A DNA stretch of 64,000 nt from Blastomussa wellsi (GCA_947652115.1 OX393570.1:7922889-7986888), one strand, 5' to 3'. Shown: positions 45,763 through 59,546, counted from the first letter of the stretch. A program made the numbers and translations. Notes: a model not told the origin generated them from the sequence alone.

Positions 45763-45966
45763 GGTTGAAAACCAGCAAAAGTCAACCAAGCGTCGGTAGA
45801 GTATTGGCAGAGTGTGGAAAGTTTTCTGACCCACTAGTGGTCATGCTAAGTAGACTATCACCCGACACATGAGTCGGTTGACACTTGACCAACTATCGGC
45901 CGTTGTCGGTTGAGCATCGACAATGTATCGCTCGACAACTCCACCGACTATCCACCGAGTGGTGAC

Positions 45967-48360
45967 TGTAACGTTATTATGTCATGCACCGTATTATCAC
46001 TTATAGTCACTTGTTAACCAGCGAAGGATTAAAACCAGATCCCCGTAAGGTGGAAGCTATCTGCAACATGCCTAAACCTGAAGATGTACAAGCCGTACAG
46101 CGTTTTGTAAACACAGTCAAGTACCTCTCAAGATTCCTAGAAGATTTGTCTGACATGTCTGAGCCCCTCCGCAGACTGACACATAAAGATGTTCCCTGGG
46201 AATGGTCTCAAGAGCAAGATGAGGCCTTTGTTAAGATCAAGAAAGCTGAAGTTCTTTACCCCAAGTGAACCTACTGAAGGAGAAGGAGATGCCTCGGACA
46301 AAGGAATTGGCTTCACGCTCATGCAACAAGGTCAGCCAGTAACCTATGCTAGCAGAGCCCTGACAAAAGCTGAACAAAACTACTCGCAGATCGAGAAAGA
46401 ACTGCTTGCACAAGTGTTTGGCATGGAGCACAATCACCAGTACGTATATGGCAGAAGAGTTACCCTGTGGACAGACCACAAGCCGTTGGAGATGATTGCC
46501 AAGAAGCCCCTTGCTGCTGCTCCAAAACGTTTACAGCGTCTTATGATGAGACTAATGCAGTATGATGTAGAAATCAAGTACAGGCGTGGCCCTGAGATGT
46601 ATCTTGCAGATACACTTTCCAGAGCATACCTGCCACATGAACATCATCCAAGAAAGGCGGATCAGGAAGTAGAGAAAATCCATTCTGTGAATTTCTTGTC
46701 AGTTTCCGAGCCACAGACCCAAGAAATCCGGGAGGAGACTGCCAAAGATGCTATTCTGCAATCTCTGAAAGCCGTGATTCTGAATGGATGACCTAGCGAG
46801 AGAGAAAGCTTACCTACAGAACTCTGCCACTACTTCAATATCAGAGACAAGTTGGCTGCTCAAGATGGTGTCATTTTCAAGAGTCCAAAGTGTGTCATCC
46901 CAACGAGCCTGAGACCCAAGATTAAAGAAAAGCTCCAAAGATCCCACATTGGTATTCAAGGATGCCTGAGAAGGGCATGAGAAGTCGTGTATTGGCCCAA
47001 CATGAACAGAGAACTGGAAGATTTTATCTCAAAGTGTGAAACCTGCAACACCTTCCAGCCTGCTCAGCAGAAAGAGCCTCTCACTTGCCATGAGATTCCA
47101 CGATGCCCTTGGAAGAAGATTGGCTGCGAAAGATTCACATTCAACAACCGAGATTACCTGTGTACAGTCGACTACTTCTCAGATTATTTCGAGGTCGATG
47201 AGTTACACAAGGCAAAAACAGGAGCTGCAGTGATTGGAAAGTTGAAGAAACGCTTTGCCATGCATGGAATTCCAGATACATTCCACAGTGACAATGGTCT
47301 ACCGTTTAACTCGAACGAATTCACAGTTTTTTCCGCAACGTATGAGTTCGAACACATCACCAGTTCACCCGAGTACCCACAAAGCAACGGTAAAGTTAAA
47401 AATGCAGTAAAGACGTCCAAGAACCTGATGAAGAAAGCTGCCACTACCAACTCAGATTTTCAGCTTGCCATGCTTGACTGGCGGAATACCCCGAATGAAG
47501 GTATGAAGAGTTCACCTGCACAGCGGATGTTCGGAAGGCGCACCAGAACACTGTTGCCAACTTCAAAAGAACTCCTGGAACCCCAGCTAGTGAGAGATGT
47601 CAGAGAGAGAAAACTGAAGAGAAAAGAAGTTCAGACACGTTATTTCAACCAAAACGTTAAAGAACTTCCTAGTCTTACTGAGGGTGATGTTGTACGCATG
47701 AAGCCACAAGCCTCAGATGGAAAGCGGAGATGGACCAAGGCCCAAGTACAGCAACAAGTGGACGTCAGATCCTATGCTGTTAGAACTGAAGATGGCAGGT
47801 TGTTTAGAAGGAACCACAGACATCTTTGACAGTCGAAAGAGCAGTTCGTGGCTAAAGATGCTGATGTTGAAATTTCAAGTCCAGTTACAAACTGTCCACC
47901 AATCGAAGTCTACACAGAACCGTCAGCAGCACCAGCAGAGAGCAGCACAGGAGACCCAGTGCCATTGTGCAGTAAGCAAACAGGCCAAGGACCACCAATC
48001 GTCAGGCCAGCCTCACCATCAGCTGAGTATCAGAAGAACAGTGCAGTTACTCGTAGCGGACGTTCCGTTCGTCCTCCTAGCTACTTGAAAGACTATGTTT
48101 AGACCTAGTTTTGTTTATTATTTAAGATCTTTTGGAACGTTTTCCTATATCTGTTTGCCTTTTGTTACAGTTCAGTTTTTTTATAAAGAAGGAAAGATGT
48201 AACGTTATTATGTCACGCACCGTATTATCACGTGACTTGGTATAGCCAATCACATGTGCCATGTGCTCTGAGTTTCTTCTACGGCACTTGTAAGTTCTGC
48301 ATTCACCTCATTAAAGTCTTAAACTACCTTTTAAATTATCTTTCAAGCGGAATCATAACA
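45967..48360 (+). mobile_element. Ty3/gypsy LTR retrotransposon, internally deleted (B)
   Basis: This is the duplicate of the A element without the nested LINE. It is flanked by a perfect GTGAC duplication (45962-45966 and 48361-48365). It has the same 34-bp 5' LTR remnant (45967-46000) and a 163-bp 3' LTR at 48198-48360 starting TGTAACG and ending ATAACA. The coding part carries several disabling changes beyond those shared with A. Confidence 0.92.
45984..48102 (+). pseudogene. Gypsy pol remnant: RNase H and integrase (B)
   Basis: The domain order matches copy A: RT tail, RNase H (DASDKGIGF, EKELLAQVFG, WTDHKPL), integrase zinc-binding region, D,D,(E) core and C-terminal domain ending SYLKDYV. 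Damage includes a 20-bp deletion and frameshift near 46249, the shared TGA at 46789-46791, a TGA at 46978-46980, a TGA at 47827-47829, and Glu-to-Lys at the catalytic integrase position (AAA at 47398-47400). It shows the uninterrupted integrase into which the LINE inserted in A. Confidence 0.92.
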
Positions 48361-48365
48361 GTGAC

Positions 48366-51300
48366 CCATATGTTAACTGAGTGTTGATCGCTGCTATCGA
48401 GCAACATTCAACCATGGATGCCTTTAGCATACATGATCCACCCTTAGATTATTCTCTCTATACCTATTAAATATTCATAAAACGAAACTGTATTTTGATG
48501 TGTGCATAGAATTATATAATAGTCATGAGAACCTGTTTCACATTTTTAGGCTAAATGGGTTGTAATATAAAGGGAGTCAGGTTTTGGTAACTTACTACAA
48601 CCTCACCTCCCATAACAGCTATCATCTATTCTATGACCACTTACCTCTGTCCCCAAAGTGGTTTGTTGTAGGGGCTTGACTGACCTTTTTCCTTTTTATG
48701 CCCTTGATATCTATTGCACATCAATAAAACAAAAACTGAATTCTTAAGTGCTCACTCACACTTAAGGCTTAATCAGGTTCTGATTACAACCCTGTCTCAC
48801 AACAGCCACTCCTCTACTAAACTACATCCTAGTATTTTAAATGTTTATAATAAAAATAGGATTTTCAATTTTTGTTTTTTTTCCTTTTAGGGCAGTATGG
48901 TAAATAAGAATTACTGAAAAAAAACACTCAATCTAATTGTGCACTCATGAGCCTCAATTTAGTGGGAGCCCTAAGCATTATCTTTATTTGAATATATTAG
49001 GGCTGGAAGCTAAAATTTAGGAGAACTTGACATCTGGGTGATTGACCTTCAAGTTGCAGTGCTTGTGATCTTCTTCTTAGTTCAAAATATTAAAAGGCAG
49101 TTTTGATCACACATATCTAAATTCTTGTGGTCCAGACATAACTAATTGATGACGTTGATAACGTGAACAAGATCAGACATGTTAATAAAGATCAAGACAC
49201 GTTAATAAAGTTTTTTGTTTCAATTGTCTCACTGGCATCTGTTGTTAACAAGTCAACAGAAGAAACTAAATTAAGTTTGGAGAAGCAAAAACATAAGTAA
49301 AGCGAATGAAACGGGGGCCAGCAGGAAATATGGTTGTAGCGATTTTGAAAGATTAATCAATAGATAATCGATAGAGCGTTTTCACTCACGTGGCCAAAAA
49401 GACGTTACGTGAAAACGCTCTATAAGTAATAAATCATGTTAATGACATAATCAATTACATCAATGGGTAATAAATGTGACAAACGAGTAATTGATGACAT
49501 TGATGAGTAATCAATAGGCCACAAAGTTTTGAGGCTTTGGTTACTCATTGATCATGGACAATAATCAATGACTAATCAACAGCTCAATGATTACCAACTG
49601 ATACCATTGATTATCGAACAGTTATGCCTGGTGTAGTTTTCCAGCCAGTAATGTGTCAAAATATATAACTTTTTATTATACCACTGGTTATTAAAGATGA
49701 AACAAGTCATGTGCTGTGATTGGCTACCCAAGTCACCTCGGCCGCTGGGATTATCCTAAAAATCATTTGCTGTGTTCTTCCTTCGGGTCACACACATGTA
49801 ATAAACCCTTTATTGAGCAATCTTGTTGAGTCAAGATGGCATGATATTGTCCTCGCTCTGCACGTTTATGGACCTGGACTAAATCTTAGTCCATAAACAT
49901 GCAAACATCTTGACCTCAAACTTGACCAATAACCCACATGAACAAATACAGGTATCATGTAATGATGAGAAAGAGGAATACATTCTTGATGTTCACAAAT
50001 CAGGAATTTGCATCTCATTGTCAGGTCTGTGAAAGACTTTAAACTAGCTATCATTGTAAGCAGTTTTAAGCTGCTGGACAATTTAGATCATTATAAAATG
50101 GAAAATTATGCATATTTTGAATAATATGCATGTATTCTTGACATGAAAATTGTACAGGCCAAACTGGGCACGTGATCTGTAATTTGTACTCGCCTGACAG
50201 TTTAGACACTAGCCTGGGCAAGCAGGCGAGGGCTGATATCCAACCTCGGTCATTATAAACATGGAAGACAGACCGCAGACTATGGATTGGGTATAAAACA
50301 CTACATCACATGTAGTACAGACAATAGGGCCTCCAAACTGGGTATAGAACACCCATTTAGGGCAAAGAATGTAACCAAAGAACCTGATTACAGGTCAGAT
50401 TTCAGTTTGGCTCACAGAACCAATCTAAAGGCTGTTTTCAATTGCTTGACATGCTGAATATCAGCCTGAGCTGAAATTTGCCATTATAATCAGGCACTAA
50501 GGATTAGAAAATGTCTTTAACATGCAGACCAGACAGGTGAACGTTTTTGGATTTTCTTTCCCTTTAGGTCAGTTTAGTAAATACAGCGCTCAATCTTAGC
50601 AGTGGTCCACTAGCCTTTTGCTACTAAGCATAAAATGGGTTTGGGCGAGTAAAATTTCAGAACCACTAACTACAGGGTTAGGGCCTAGGGTTTCTCTTAA
50701 TACTCCCGGTACTGAGACTAAGGGAAGAGAATTTTCACATGTTTCTTTATTAATAGGAGTTGCTGGTTCAGGGGCCAGGGTGACCCTACAATCCCAGCCA
50801 TACAGGGACACCTCGTTTGCCAACAAATAGCATGATAATCTGTAACGACTGCTATGAAATATAATCCCCCTACCCCAAAATAATCATGTATATTAGGTAG
50901 AAGTCTGGAGGTATTTTTTTTTTCATGAAACACAACATTGCAAAGGGGGAGAGGGGAAGTAAGAAATATTTGTTCTCACACACAACTGGTAGCCATGACA
51001 AGCCGAACCACACAGCCTGACCTTTATTAACCACTTAAGATCATAACAAAACATTACAATTGACAAACAATATGAAACAAATGCTACCTAGGAAAAAGCT
51101 CATACATGTACAAACAAGCTAACAACAACCTAGAGCCTAGTGATACCAAAAATTCAAACTCACAAAGCCTTAATTGGGCGGATGGGCGGGGGGTTCAGGC
51201 AAGGCGAACGGCAACAAGAAAAACTGAGCACTTCGGAAAACCATGTGACCTATGCCCCCTGCACACTAGCACCCAGACTCCCAGTCGCGTGTGAGAAAAA

Positions 51301-54057
51301 CGTTTTCCGCTTTATTCGTGCCTCAGCCAGCGGAAAACAACACTTCTTGTTTCAAGTGATAAACATAGCAACTGTCAGAACAATTTCGACTGAGATTGGA
51401 GATGGAGAGTCACTTGTTTTGAAACGTTGCATGTTACGCTGGATTTTAGTCATATCCTGGACCTAATTTTCTGTAGGTGTTTTTCGCTTTTCACACCCTA
51501 CTTGGAATGGGATTTGTACTCTACAGATTAGGTAGAAAATAAGTTCCTTTTATCCATCTTGTTCAAACTCCCTGATGAAGTCTGTGTGATCAGACAAAAC
51601 TGGTCGGAGAAAATAAAACAAGTTGACAAGATCTGCAGGGATGTAGCTAAGGGCCGGCTACCGGCTAATTTCACCGACTGAAAGAGAGCTTATCACCGGC
51701 TTAAATTTCACTAGAAAACAAAGACTCAAAGAAATTTTTCAGGTACAATGGTCAGAAAAGCTGGGCGAGCTTTGTTGTGAGCCGGCTTTGTAATTTCTTA
51801 GCGACATCCCTGGATCTGTTGCTGTGTGCTGCTCACTAGTACTTATTTGAAAAGATGTAGTCTTAATGATTTCTTGCATAAATTAATATATGCAGTCTCT
51901 CTCATTCAATATATAGTCTGGAAAAGCATTCTGATAATTTGTTAATAGACGGGCCAAAAGTTGGCTCTTGTAACCTTATCAACGACAGGTGTGAGCATGG
52001 TGGACAAGTTTGGACTCAGGGGTCTGTAACCTTCCTGCCCAAAAAAATTACATAATTCTCGAATGTGTTAGCATTAAACCGGTAGACAACTGCTTCGAAA
52101 TTACAACTGCTGTTGCCTGAATCCTGAACATTTTGTCCAAAAAATATTGACAATTTTCAAAACTGGGGGGACTGCAGGATGAACAGCTATGGGTATGAGA
52201 AGCAAGCAACCTTTTGGTCGCTTTCTTTCAAAAAGTCTAGTTCCTGAAAAAAGGCCCTTAATGTTATATCCTATTTTCTCCAGAAATCAATATTCTTATC
52301 TTGATTTTGTACACAAAGCGAGATACTTTTGGTTGATGAGGATTCTCCAGGGTTGATAATTTTCACTTTCTGTGTGCCTGGCATAGGTGTAAAGGCCAGG
52401 GGGCAGGGGGACTGTAGCCCCCCTAAATTTTGAGCAAAAAATTGCCCGTAGGCCTATTGTGCTTGGTGGTGGGGAATAGACCGCTACATAAGAAAGGCAA
52501 ATGTCGAGGGGAAGGGGCTGGTAACAGGTAGAATTGGAGCACACATTGGTAAAATTGGGGAAACCATTTACATGTAAGCTTCTGAAGTTGGTTGAAACAT
52601 TTGAACAATACATGATTTGAATTAAATGAATGTTTGAGATCGTGAACAATGTCTGTGTAGAGTGTATGACAGTGTTGACAAATTGCTTGACTGCCACCAA
52701 ACTTAAAGGGCCCTAGTCTGCCTCTGCCATTTTCGATGCCATCGAAATTATGGAAATTGTATGGTGAAGCGAAATCTTATTGAATTCCAGTAAGTTATGT
52801 TACTGGAAGTGTTTAAATTACCTTGAGCAAGTTTCTCTGTAATCTCTTTCTATTTGACACGTTCCGCATAAAATATATTCCTGAAACTCTTGCATGTAAA
52901 CAGTAACAAAGGCGTGACTGACTAGTGCCATTTAATTGCTCAACAAAGTGAGCCAGATATTTAGCAGAATTCACAGAGAATACAACACTTCCTTGATCTT
53001 CAGCTGATACATTGTATTTCGACATCAATAGATTCATACATCTGGAATATTCTGCAGTTTCTCTCCAATATTGATATAAAACACATGGTTACATGTTAAA
53101 AGGTTCACGTACCTTCAAAAGAGAATATGTTATGCTTTTATGATCTTGAAATTTGTTGACAAACTCAGCTGACACAGTCACGAGAACCAGTTGTTCATTT
53201 GCTTGTGGCAGCCATCATGTGAAGATCTCCTGTGAACATCAAAATAACCACTTTACATTTAAAATGTTGGATGGGAATCCTGCCTTTGGTAAACGTTTTA
53301 TCTTTGGAATTAAGAATTTCATCAGACTTTAGTGTCTCAACCGGACCCAGTTGCAGCTGTCAGAGCGGTTAACTTAAAAGAAAAGTTAGCTGTTCATTAC
53401 AGCTAGCGATCACTCCACAGGGGTTCTGTTAAACAGCTCTTGTAGACAACTATCCTTGCTGCACCATGTATGCTCGGTCTGAAACAATCACCTGGATCAT
53501 TTTGAAGGCAGAACTACATGTATCTTCTGCAGATAAGCCAAGTAAGTTTCTGAACAGGGCTTTTCTTGAAAGTTGTTGCACTGGTACTTGCTTGCTAATG
53601 GGCTTGCTCGGTGTGGCACAGTACAGCTCAAATGAAAGTTGACAGTCCCTTGAATCTTGATTGCCAAAAATTTCGAGAATCGGTCGCATTCAAAATGCAA
53701 ATTCATGAGCGCTCACTATAATAAAATACAGCAAGAAACTGCACAACTTTTTTGTAATATAATCATTTTGGCATCAGCATTATCATTCTTGTCATTCAAA
53801 CTAGAATTGTACTAGAATTAAAAGTTAGAAAGTTGTCATTTCGAGGTACTAATAAAAATAACTCAGCCCACACTTTTCAAGTCATTGAACAAGTCGAAGG
53901 TCCATGTGAGGTCCTTTACATCTCACGCAAATGGCTATAGCAATATTTCTTGTTTACAAACATTTCTTTTGATATTCAAATTTGTCAACCACTGGAACAA
54001 AAGAAGTCATTGTTTCAACAGCCAATTAGGTTCTGGTTGGCATATTAGACCGATTTA
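48366..54057. other. Non-coding intergenic, no gene recognised (B)
   Basis: This is collinear with 9262-15550 of A, apart from the collapsed MITE at 49373-49422, a different sequence at about 51083-51135 where A has 12499-12700, a shorter G-rich stretch near 52398, and ~190 extra bases at 52785-52973. No gene is supported. Confidence 0.5.
49373..49422. mobile_element. Collapsed MITE, terminal hairpin only (B)
   Basis: Only AGAGCGTTTTCACTCACG, a ~9-bp spacer and the inverted CGTTACGTGAAAACGCTCT end remain, forming a near-perfect hairpin at the position of the 587-bp MITE in A. The interior has been lost, most simply by deletion between the arms. Confidence 0.8.
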
Positions 54058-54184
54058 GCAAGAGAACGGGAACGTCAGTTGAGGAAGCGAGGGCGCACAG
54101 AATAGTCTGGACACGACTCTCTTTCGACTTCTGATCGGCTATTTGATGTGCGCCCATCCTCAACTAACGTTCCCGTCCAGTTGC
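54058..54184. mobile_element. Small MITE-like inverted repeat (B)
   Basis: This is the copy-B counterpart of the 15551-15678 element with the same GAACGGGAACGT arms and minor substitutions. Confidence 0.65.
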
Positions 54185-55989
54185 TAAATTAACAACCTAT
54201 TAATAACAATAGGTGACGTCACAAGAAACATTGCTATTTGTTCTTTCTTTTATTCTCTTGAAATAGTTTTCAAGTTTGCATATTCGAGAAACTCTTTTCG
54301 GAGGAATAAAATACAGTGGAAAACTCGATTCCTGCGTCTTAAAATTTGAGTGACTCAAACTTTGAGCGGTATACTCTACCTTCCACAATGTGCAACAACA
54401 GGCCTTTTGGCAGCCATGTTGCCTCAAATAATCAAAAAAATGCATGTGGAGTGTTGGAGAGCGATTATTTCTAGCTAAAGATTAAACATGAAAGAAGCAT
54501 GTTAGACACCACTGAAGGTTGAAACGAACAGCAAACAAAAGTTTTTGGCTCGAAACAAATGGTCTCAAATTACTGCAAATTAATTACCACACCAAAACAC
54601 ATCGAAGTATCCTTCGTACATAAAATGGCATCAGGAATCTAATCCGACAGGAAAAACACTTCAAACGTTTCTCAATACACATAAGGAGTAGCTGTTGTAG
54701 AAAGAAGGCCAAAAATCCTGTGTCGGATAAATATTAAAATACAGTGGAAAACTCACCAAACTCGCACCTTTAGGCCGCCATCTTGAAAGTTATCTATCCA
54801 TAATGCAGCGCGATCGTAGTGGGTAAACCGCCTGCGTGCTGTATTTAGGGATGGACCATTTTATTTTTGAGGGGGCGGGTTTTGGGCAATTTTTGCCTGG
54901 CAAGAATTTTTTTTCACCCTCAGGTTGAGGAACATTTTTTTTACTGTGAGCTTGTGCAAGACTTTTGTTAACATCATTTAAGAACCTACGGAAGCCGAGA
55001 AGGGACAATCCAAAAATAATTTTCAAATCCATAAAAATATTTCAAATCGTAATATTTTATGCAAATCCTTGTTGGAAAGTTTGTCAAATCTAAAAACTAT
55101 TACAAATCTTTATACAATTATTGGATCCACAAATAAATTTTCACGAATACGAAAATAGTTTAAAATCCAAAAATCTTTGTGAAATCCAAGAAAAATATTT
55201 TGGAAATCGCAAAAGATATTTTGTCACGTGCTGCTTGCGCCGGCAATCAGTTTGTGTCAGAGGCTTGCCGACTTAGCCGCCATATTGCATCCATAGGAGA
55301 GGAGAGTTTTGAATATGAGCAGTGCGATGTTCTGCCATAAACGTGGAAGGCAAATTGTTTTCGAAATACAATCATACGCCCGTTGAGTTTGACGAATTAC
55401 GCACACGTTGTGGTTTCAAACCCTTACACAAAGTTGGACATTGCGAAACTCTCAAGAACAATTCATGAATGCCATTTTTTCTAGATTAACCTCCCGGCGC
55501 CGAGCTATCACGTCAAGTTTAAAATAAACGCCCAGGGCGTTTAATTGAGCTACGCTGTTTATTTGGATTCGGCTGGACATCATCGAGCAATTGGTGCCTG
55601 ATTATTCAACAGGAAAATTATACATTGATCTAGTGGCTTTGGTAACTGTTAAGAAAATATTATTTCTCGCCAATAGAAGTTCCTTTCAACCTTTTTTGCT
55701 ACCCACGCACCACACCCACGCTGCTAGGCATACTCGCTTAGTGTCTGGTACCCGCATTGTAATGTATGGTATGCCATGGTCGTTCTTCTGACACTCTTGT
55801 AAGCCCCCACCCCCGCCTCCACGAGGGCAATGAACCGCGTTTATCGTCTTCTTCGAGATCGAATTGAGAACGTTTGGACAGATGACAAAACTCGACTTCT
55901 ATGCTCATTATAGCTCTTGAAAAACTAAATTTTGCAGTAGAAACATTCTGATAAGCTCTTTTCTTCTAAAACACCAACGAATTCTAAAT
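54185..55989. other. Non-coding upstream region of glycosyltransferase copy (B)
   Basis: This is collinear with 15679-17799 of A without the SINE. The site of the A SINE is empty here, with a single AAGCCGAGAAGGG near 54992. The part from about 55220 is almost identical to A. Confidence 0.5.
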
Positions 55990-56250
55990 ATGCGATGTCG
56001 ATTTAAGCGCGGGTATCTTAAGAAGCTTGCTGTAGTGTTCATCACGGCTTCTGCCATCGCACAGGTCATCGCGGGGCTCTTTACAAATGTCTACACCTTG
56101 TTAGGATCACGAACTAGAAGCGAAAACATGACATCAACTCGGCTTCACACACCAGCCAACGGTGTACGCCTAGGTGAGTAGAAGAGAATTTTTCGTTCAA
56201 TATAGCTCGCGCCTTGGGATCTGGATAATAATTTCGAGTAACGTAATTAA

Positions 56251-56387
56251 GCAATAGACCACACTTTCTATGGGTTTATAGGGGTAATAACCCACGCGGG
56301 ATGTTTGTGAGAACACGAGAAAAGATTGTAAATCACGAGCCGCAGGCGAGTGATTTACAAACTTTTCGAAATTGTGGTCTATTGCTT
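56251..56387. mobile_element. Intronic MITE-like inverted repeat (B)
   Basis: This is the B copy of the GCAATAGACCACA element at 18061-18197, followed by the same ATATAATAA-armed foldback. Confidence 0.65.
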
Positions 56388-56790
56388 TTATATAATAATT
56401 CAGAAGACGCGCGATTTTTCCGTGGGTTTACCGGCACAATAACCCATAGCTGATTGACTAATCAGAGCGCGCGCGTTGATTTTGTTATTATATAATTAAG
56501 TTTTGTTCACACTTCTACCGAGTAATTACAACTAGTGCATTAACCACAACAAAGAATTAGCAAAAATCCGGAGATGTATTTCTTACTTCCCGTAATAGCC
56601 CGTGTTCAATATTGATCAAAATTCTAACATCTTTCTAGATTTTCGTGAAGATCTCCAAGGAAAGTAATTCAGTTTAGTTTACTCTTTAGTTTACTCTTTA
56701 GTTTATTCTGCCGATTAATTACATCTAGACAGTGCACTAACGGCGACAATGATTTTACACAAATCCGGCCGTATATTTCATTCCTCTCTA

Positions 56791-56930
56791 AAGGTGCCTA
56801 CACACGAGCCATGAGGGAACATGAAGCCCGAACATGTCGCAACGACATGGAGAAGCGACCAAATCATGTGCTGTTCACGTGTACGGGCCATGTAACAGGG
56901 AACTGCAGCGGGGGACATGTAGCAGGGACA
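56791..56930. other. B-specific ~140-bp insertion in intron 1
   Basis: A reads directly from CCTCTCTA into GTGAAAAC near 18580. B has about 140 extra bases rich in ACATG motifs, starting AAGGTGCCTACACACGAG, and CTA is present at both edges. It is possibly a small MITE with a 3-bp duplication; the inverted ends are weak. Confidence 0.5.
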
Positions 56931-57507
56931 CTAGTGAAAACGTAGCGGCGAGATGTCTTCGGGGCCCAATCGGGGCGGATTAACAAAACCAGTATCGGAT
57001 AGGAGCCGAGTAAGGAAACCTGGATCAGATAAAAAACACTTTGGATCGCCACAATAGCTAAAATGCTCATACTGATCTCAATTAACCCCACTACTAGTAA
57101 GAGCTCATCGCTTCCGCTCCTCAACCGGCTGGGAGCTACCAGAGCTTTGGGAACTGCAGATATTTAGTAACTAGTTTTTACTCGTTGTTTTAGAGTTGAC
57201 ACCAATAACAAACGAATCAGTTCATACTGACCTGAAGTCAGTGAAAGCCAGGTCAGCAATAAATATCATCATCCCAAGTAACCACAATTTATTCTCGAAG
57301 GCGATGTACGGAGTGTTTATTATACCTCTGAATCAAAAAAGCATTGCATGCAGTCTAAAATCAAATCATGCTTAGTAGTGGAATTAATAGTAAGTGGTAC
57401 GCTTTACTAACTATTAGAAAATCAAACGCCAGGGGAACTGCTTTGTTAGCACGCGCGCGCCACAAGAAAGGCTAAAATGGGGACAGGCATGATTTACAGT
57501 GGGTGGA

Positions 57508-57695
57508 GATCCTCTTGCACGCGCTCTCGCCGTTCTCCCTGTGGGCTCATCGGAGATCCCCTTGCACGTCCTCTCGCCGTTCTCTCTGTGGGCTCATCGG
57601 AGATCCCCTTGGACGCCCTCTCGCCGTTCTCCCTGTGGGCTCAGCGGAGATGCTCATGCACGCTCTTTCGCCCCTCCCCCTGGGGGCTCAGCGGG
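57508..57695 (+). repeat. 47-bp minisatellite, 4 units (B, intron 1)
   Basis: Units start at 57508, 57555, 57602 and 57649. The first and last correspond to the edge units of the A array, so the difference is gain or loss of interior units. Confidence 0.92.
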
Positions 57696-59546
57696 GAAAA
57701 GATCTTTCAATAAAAGATCAAAATTTTATTTGCGAATGGGTGTTTATAATTCAGATATCGCAATAAGAAACATTCAAAGGCCCCATGTTAAGTTTTATTT
57801 ATCTATAAGAGAGGGATTTTATAATTACTAATCTGATCTGCAAACCTCTTTCGGAAATGAAAAACATTTTCCTCACGACAAAACACAAACAACCTTAATC
57901 TCAAGTATTAAATGGGCATTTATAGTTTCTTTAGCCTGCGATGAAAGTGTCGAAAACGGAGTGAGAGCAGAGCAACTCGGTATCTATCCGCGCTTTTTAC
58001 GCTGGTGCGCGCTCGCGAATCTCATTTCCAATCCCCTTCCAAAAACTCATCATGGCAAAATGAAAATAATTTTTGTACTTTCCTTTCTTTCAACAGAAAC
58101 ACGCCACTCTATATGCCTTGAGAAAAGGATTGCAAATACTTCCATCATAACCAAACTGGGAAGCTACCCACAAGCAAAAGGTAAAAAAAGATAGCTGTGG
58201 TGTTAATTTTATATGCAATGGGTGACCATATATTTCTATGTGAAAGCACCCGTACCCCAACCCCCCCCCCTCCCACCATACCCGGCCCACTATTTATCAA
58301 CTGAAATGAATTGCACTTATCTTTTATTTTAGGGTTTCTTACAATTGGTATAGCATCAATTGTTCGACCACAGGGAGACAACTACCTTGTTGAAACGATT
58401 CAAGGCTTGATTGATCAAACAACCGACGAAGAGCGATGTGAAATATTTATCGTAATATTTCTCGGCGACTTTGATGAAGCAGCTAAATCTACAACTTTGA
58501 AGGCAATTTCAAATCGTTTCGAAAGATACGTCAATCAAGGTTTTATTCGTGTAATATTTGCACTTAAGGCGTATTACCCTCCGCTCTCGAATTTGAAAAA
58601 GAAATATGGCGATAACACGCAAAGGATCTTTTGGCGCTCAAAGCAAAACATAGACTTTGCGTTTTTAATGTGTTACTGCCATGGACTCTCGCAATATTAC
58701 CTTCACTTAGAGGACGATGTACTTCCTGCGCCAAGCTTTTATGCCAGGCTCCGTGATTTCATCTCTTCAGTTAAATCACCTTGGCCTATTCTAGACGCTT
58801 CATATAAGGGCCACGTAGCTAAAGTTTATCACGGCAACGACCTCGAAAACCTCGCCACGTATCTTTACCTCATGTACGACGAAATGCCCGTAGATTGGCT
58901 GATTATCTTTTGCGAAAGATCAAATATGATCGATCATACGAAAAAGAGTTCATTTCTCCTCCAGCTTCCCTTTTTCAACATGTCGGAAGTCATTCGTCGT
59001 TTGCAAAGAACAAGCGTGATACTGACGCATTCAGAGAGCAATATTTTGATCAGTACGATGTCAAATACAAAGGTTTAAATCCTTCGGCGATCGTCAGCAG
59101 TCAAATGATGTCCAATCAGGGACAAGCACAAGATGCTTACAGCAAAGGCTATGGTTTCTTTTGGACGAAGGAAGTGGAGAAAGATGACTTTATTATTGTT
59201 GAGTTTACTTCAGTAGTCACTGTTCGTAAAGTATTTGTTGATACAGGCTCTTACATGGCCCCCAAAGACCAGCTCCGGTCGGCTGTTTTGCAGGCAAGTT
59301 TTAGAAATAAAAAAGAACAGCAAGCCAGTGCCTCTGGAAATTGTAAATACTTCGAAACAATTACAAAGTTCAAAAAAGGCAAAGCTGAAGTCACTTTTGC
59401 TGGTGGTAAAAATACAACTTGTTTACGAGTATTGGTGACGAATACACAGGATAACTCTGTCTTCTTTAGGGAAATTGATGTTTGGCCAAATTAAAATCTC
59501 GTCATGTCTACTACTCAAGCATACTGAGAGGACTCGTACGGACAAG

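Larger units (their letters stand above)
55990..59494 (+). pseudogene. MGAT4-like N-acetylglucosaminyltransferase, frameshifted (B)
   Basis: Exons equivalent to A are 55990-56173, 58097-58180 and 58333-59494, with all four splice sites kept. One base is missing near 58911 (TTTTGCG here, TTTTGGCG in A), so the frame is lost just after the MPVDWLI motif. The catalytic core including LEDD lies before the break; SLFQHVGSHSS and the C-terminal domain lie after it and are readable only in another frame. About a dozen amino-acid differences from A are spread along exon 3. It is likely a pseudogene, unless the missing base is an assembly error or the truncated product has a role. Confidence 0.82.
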
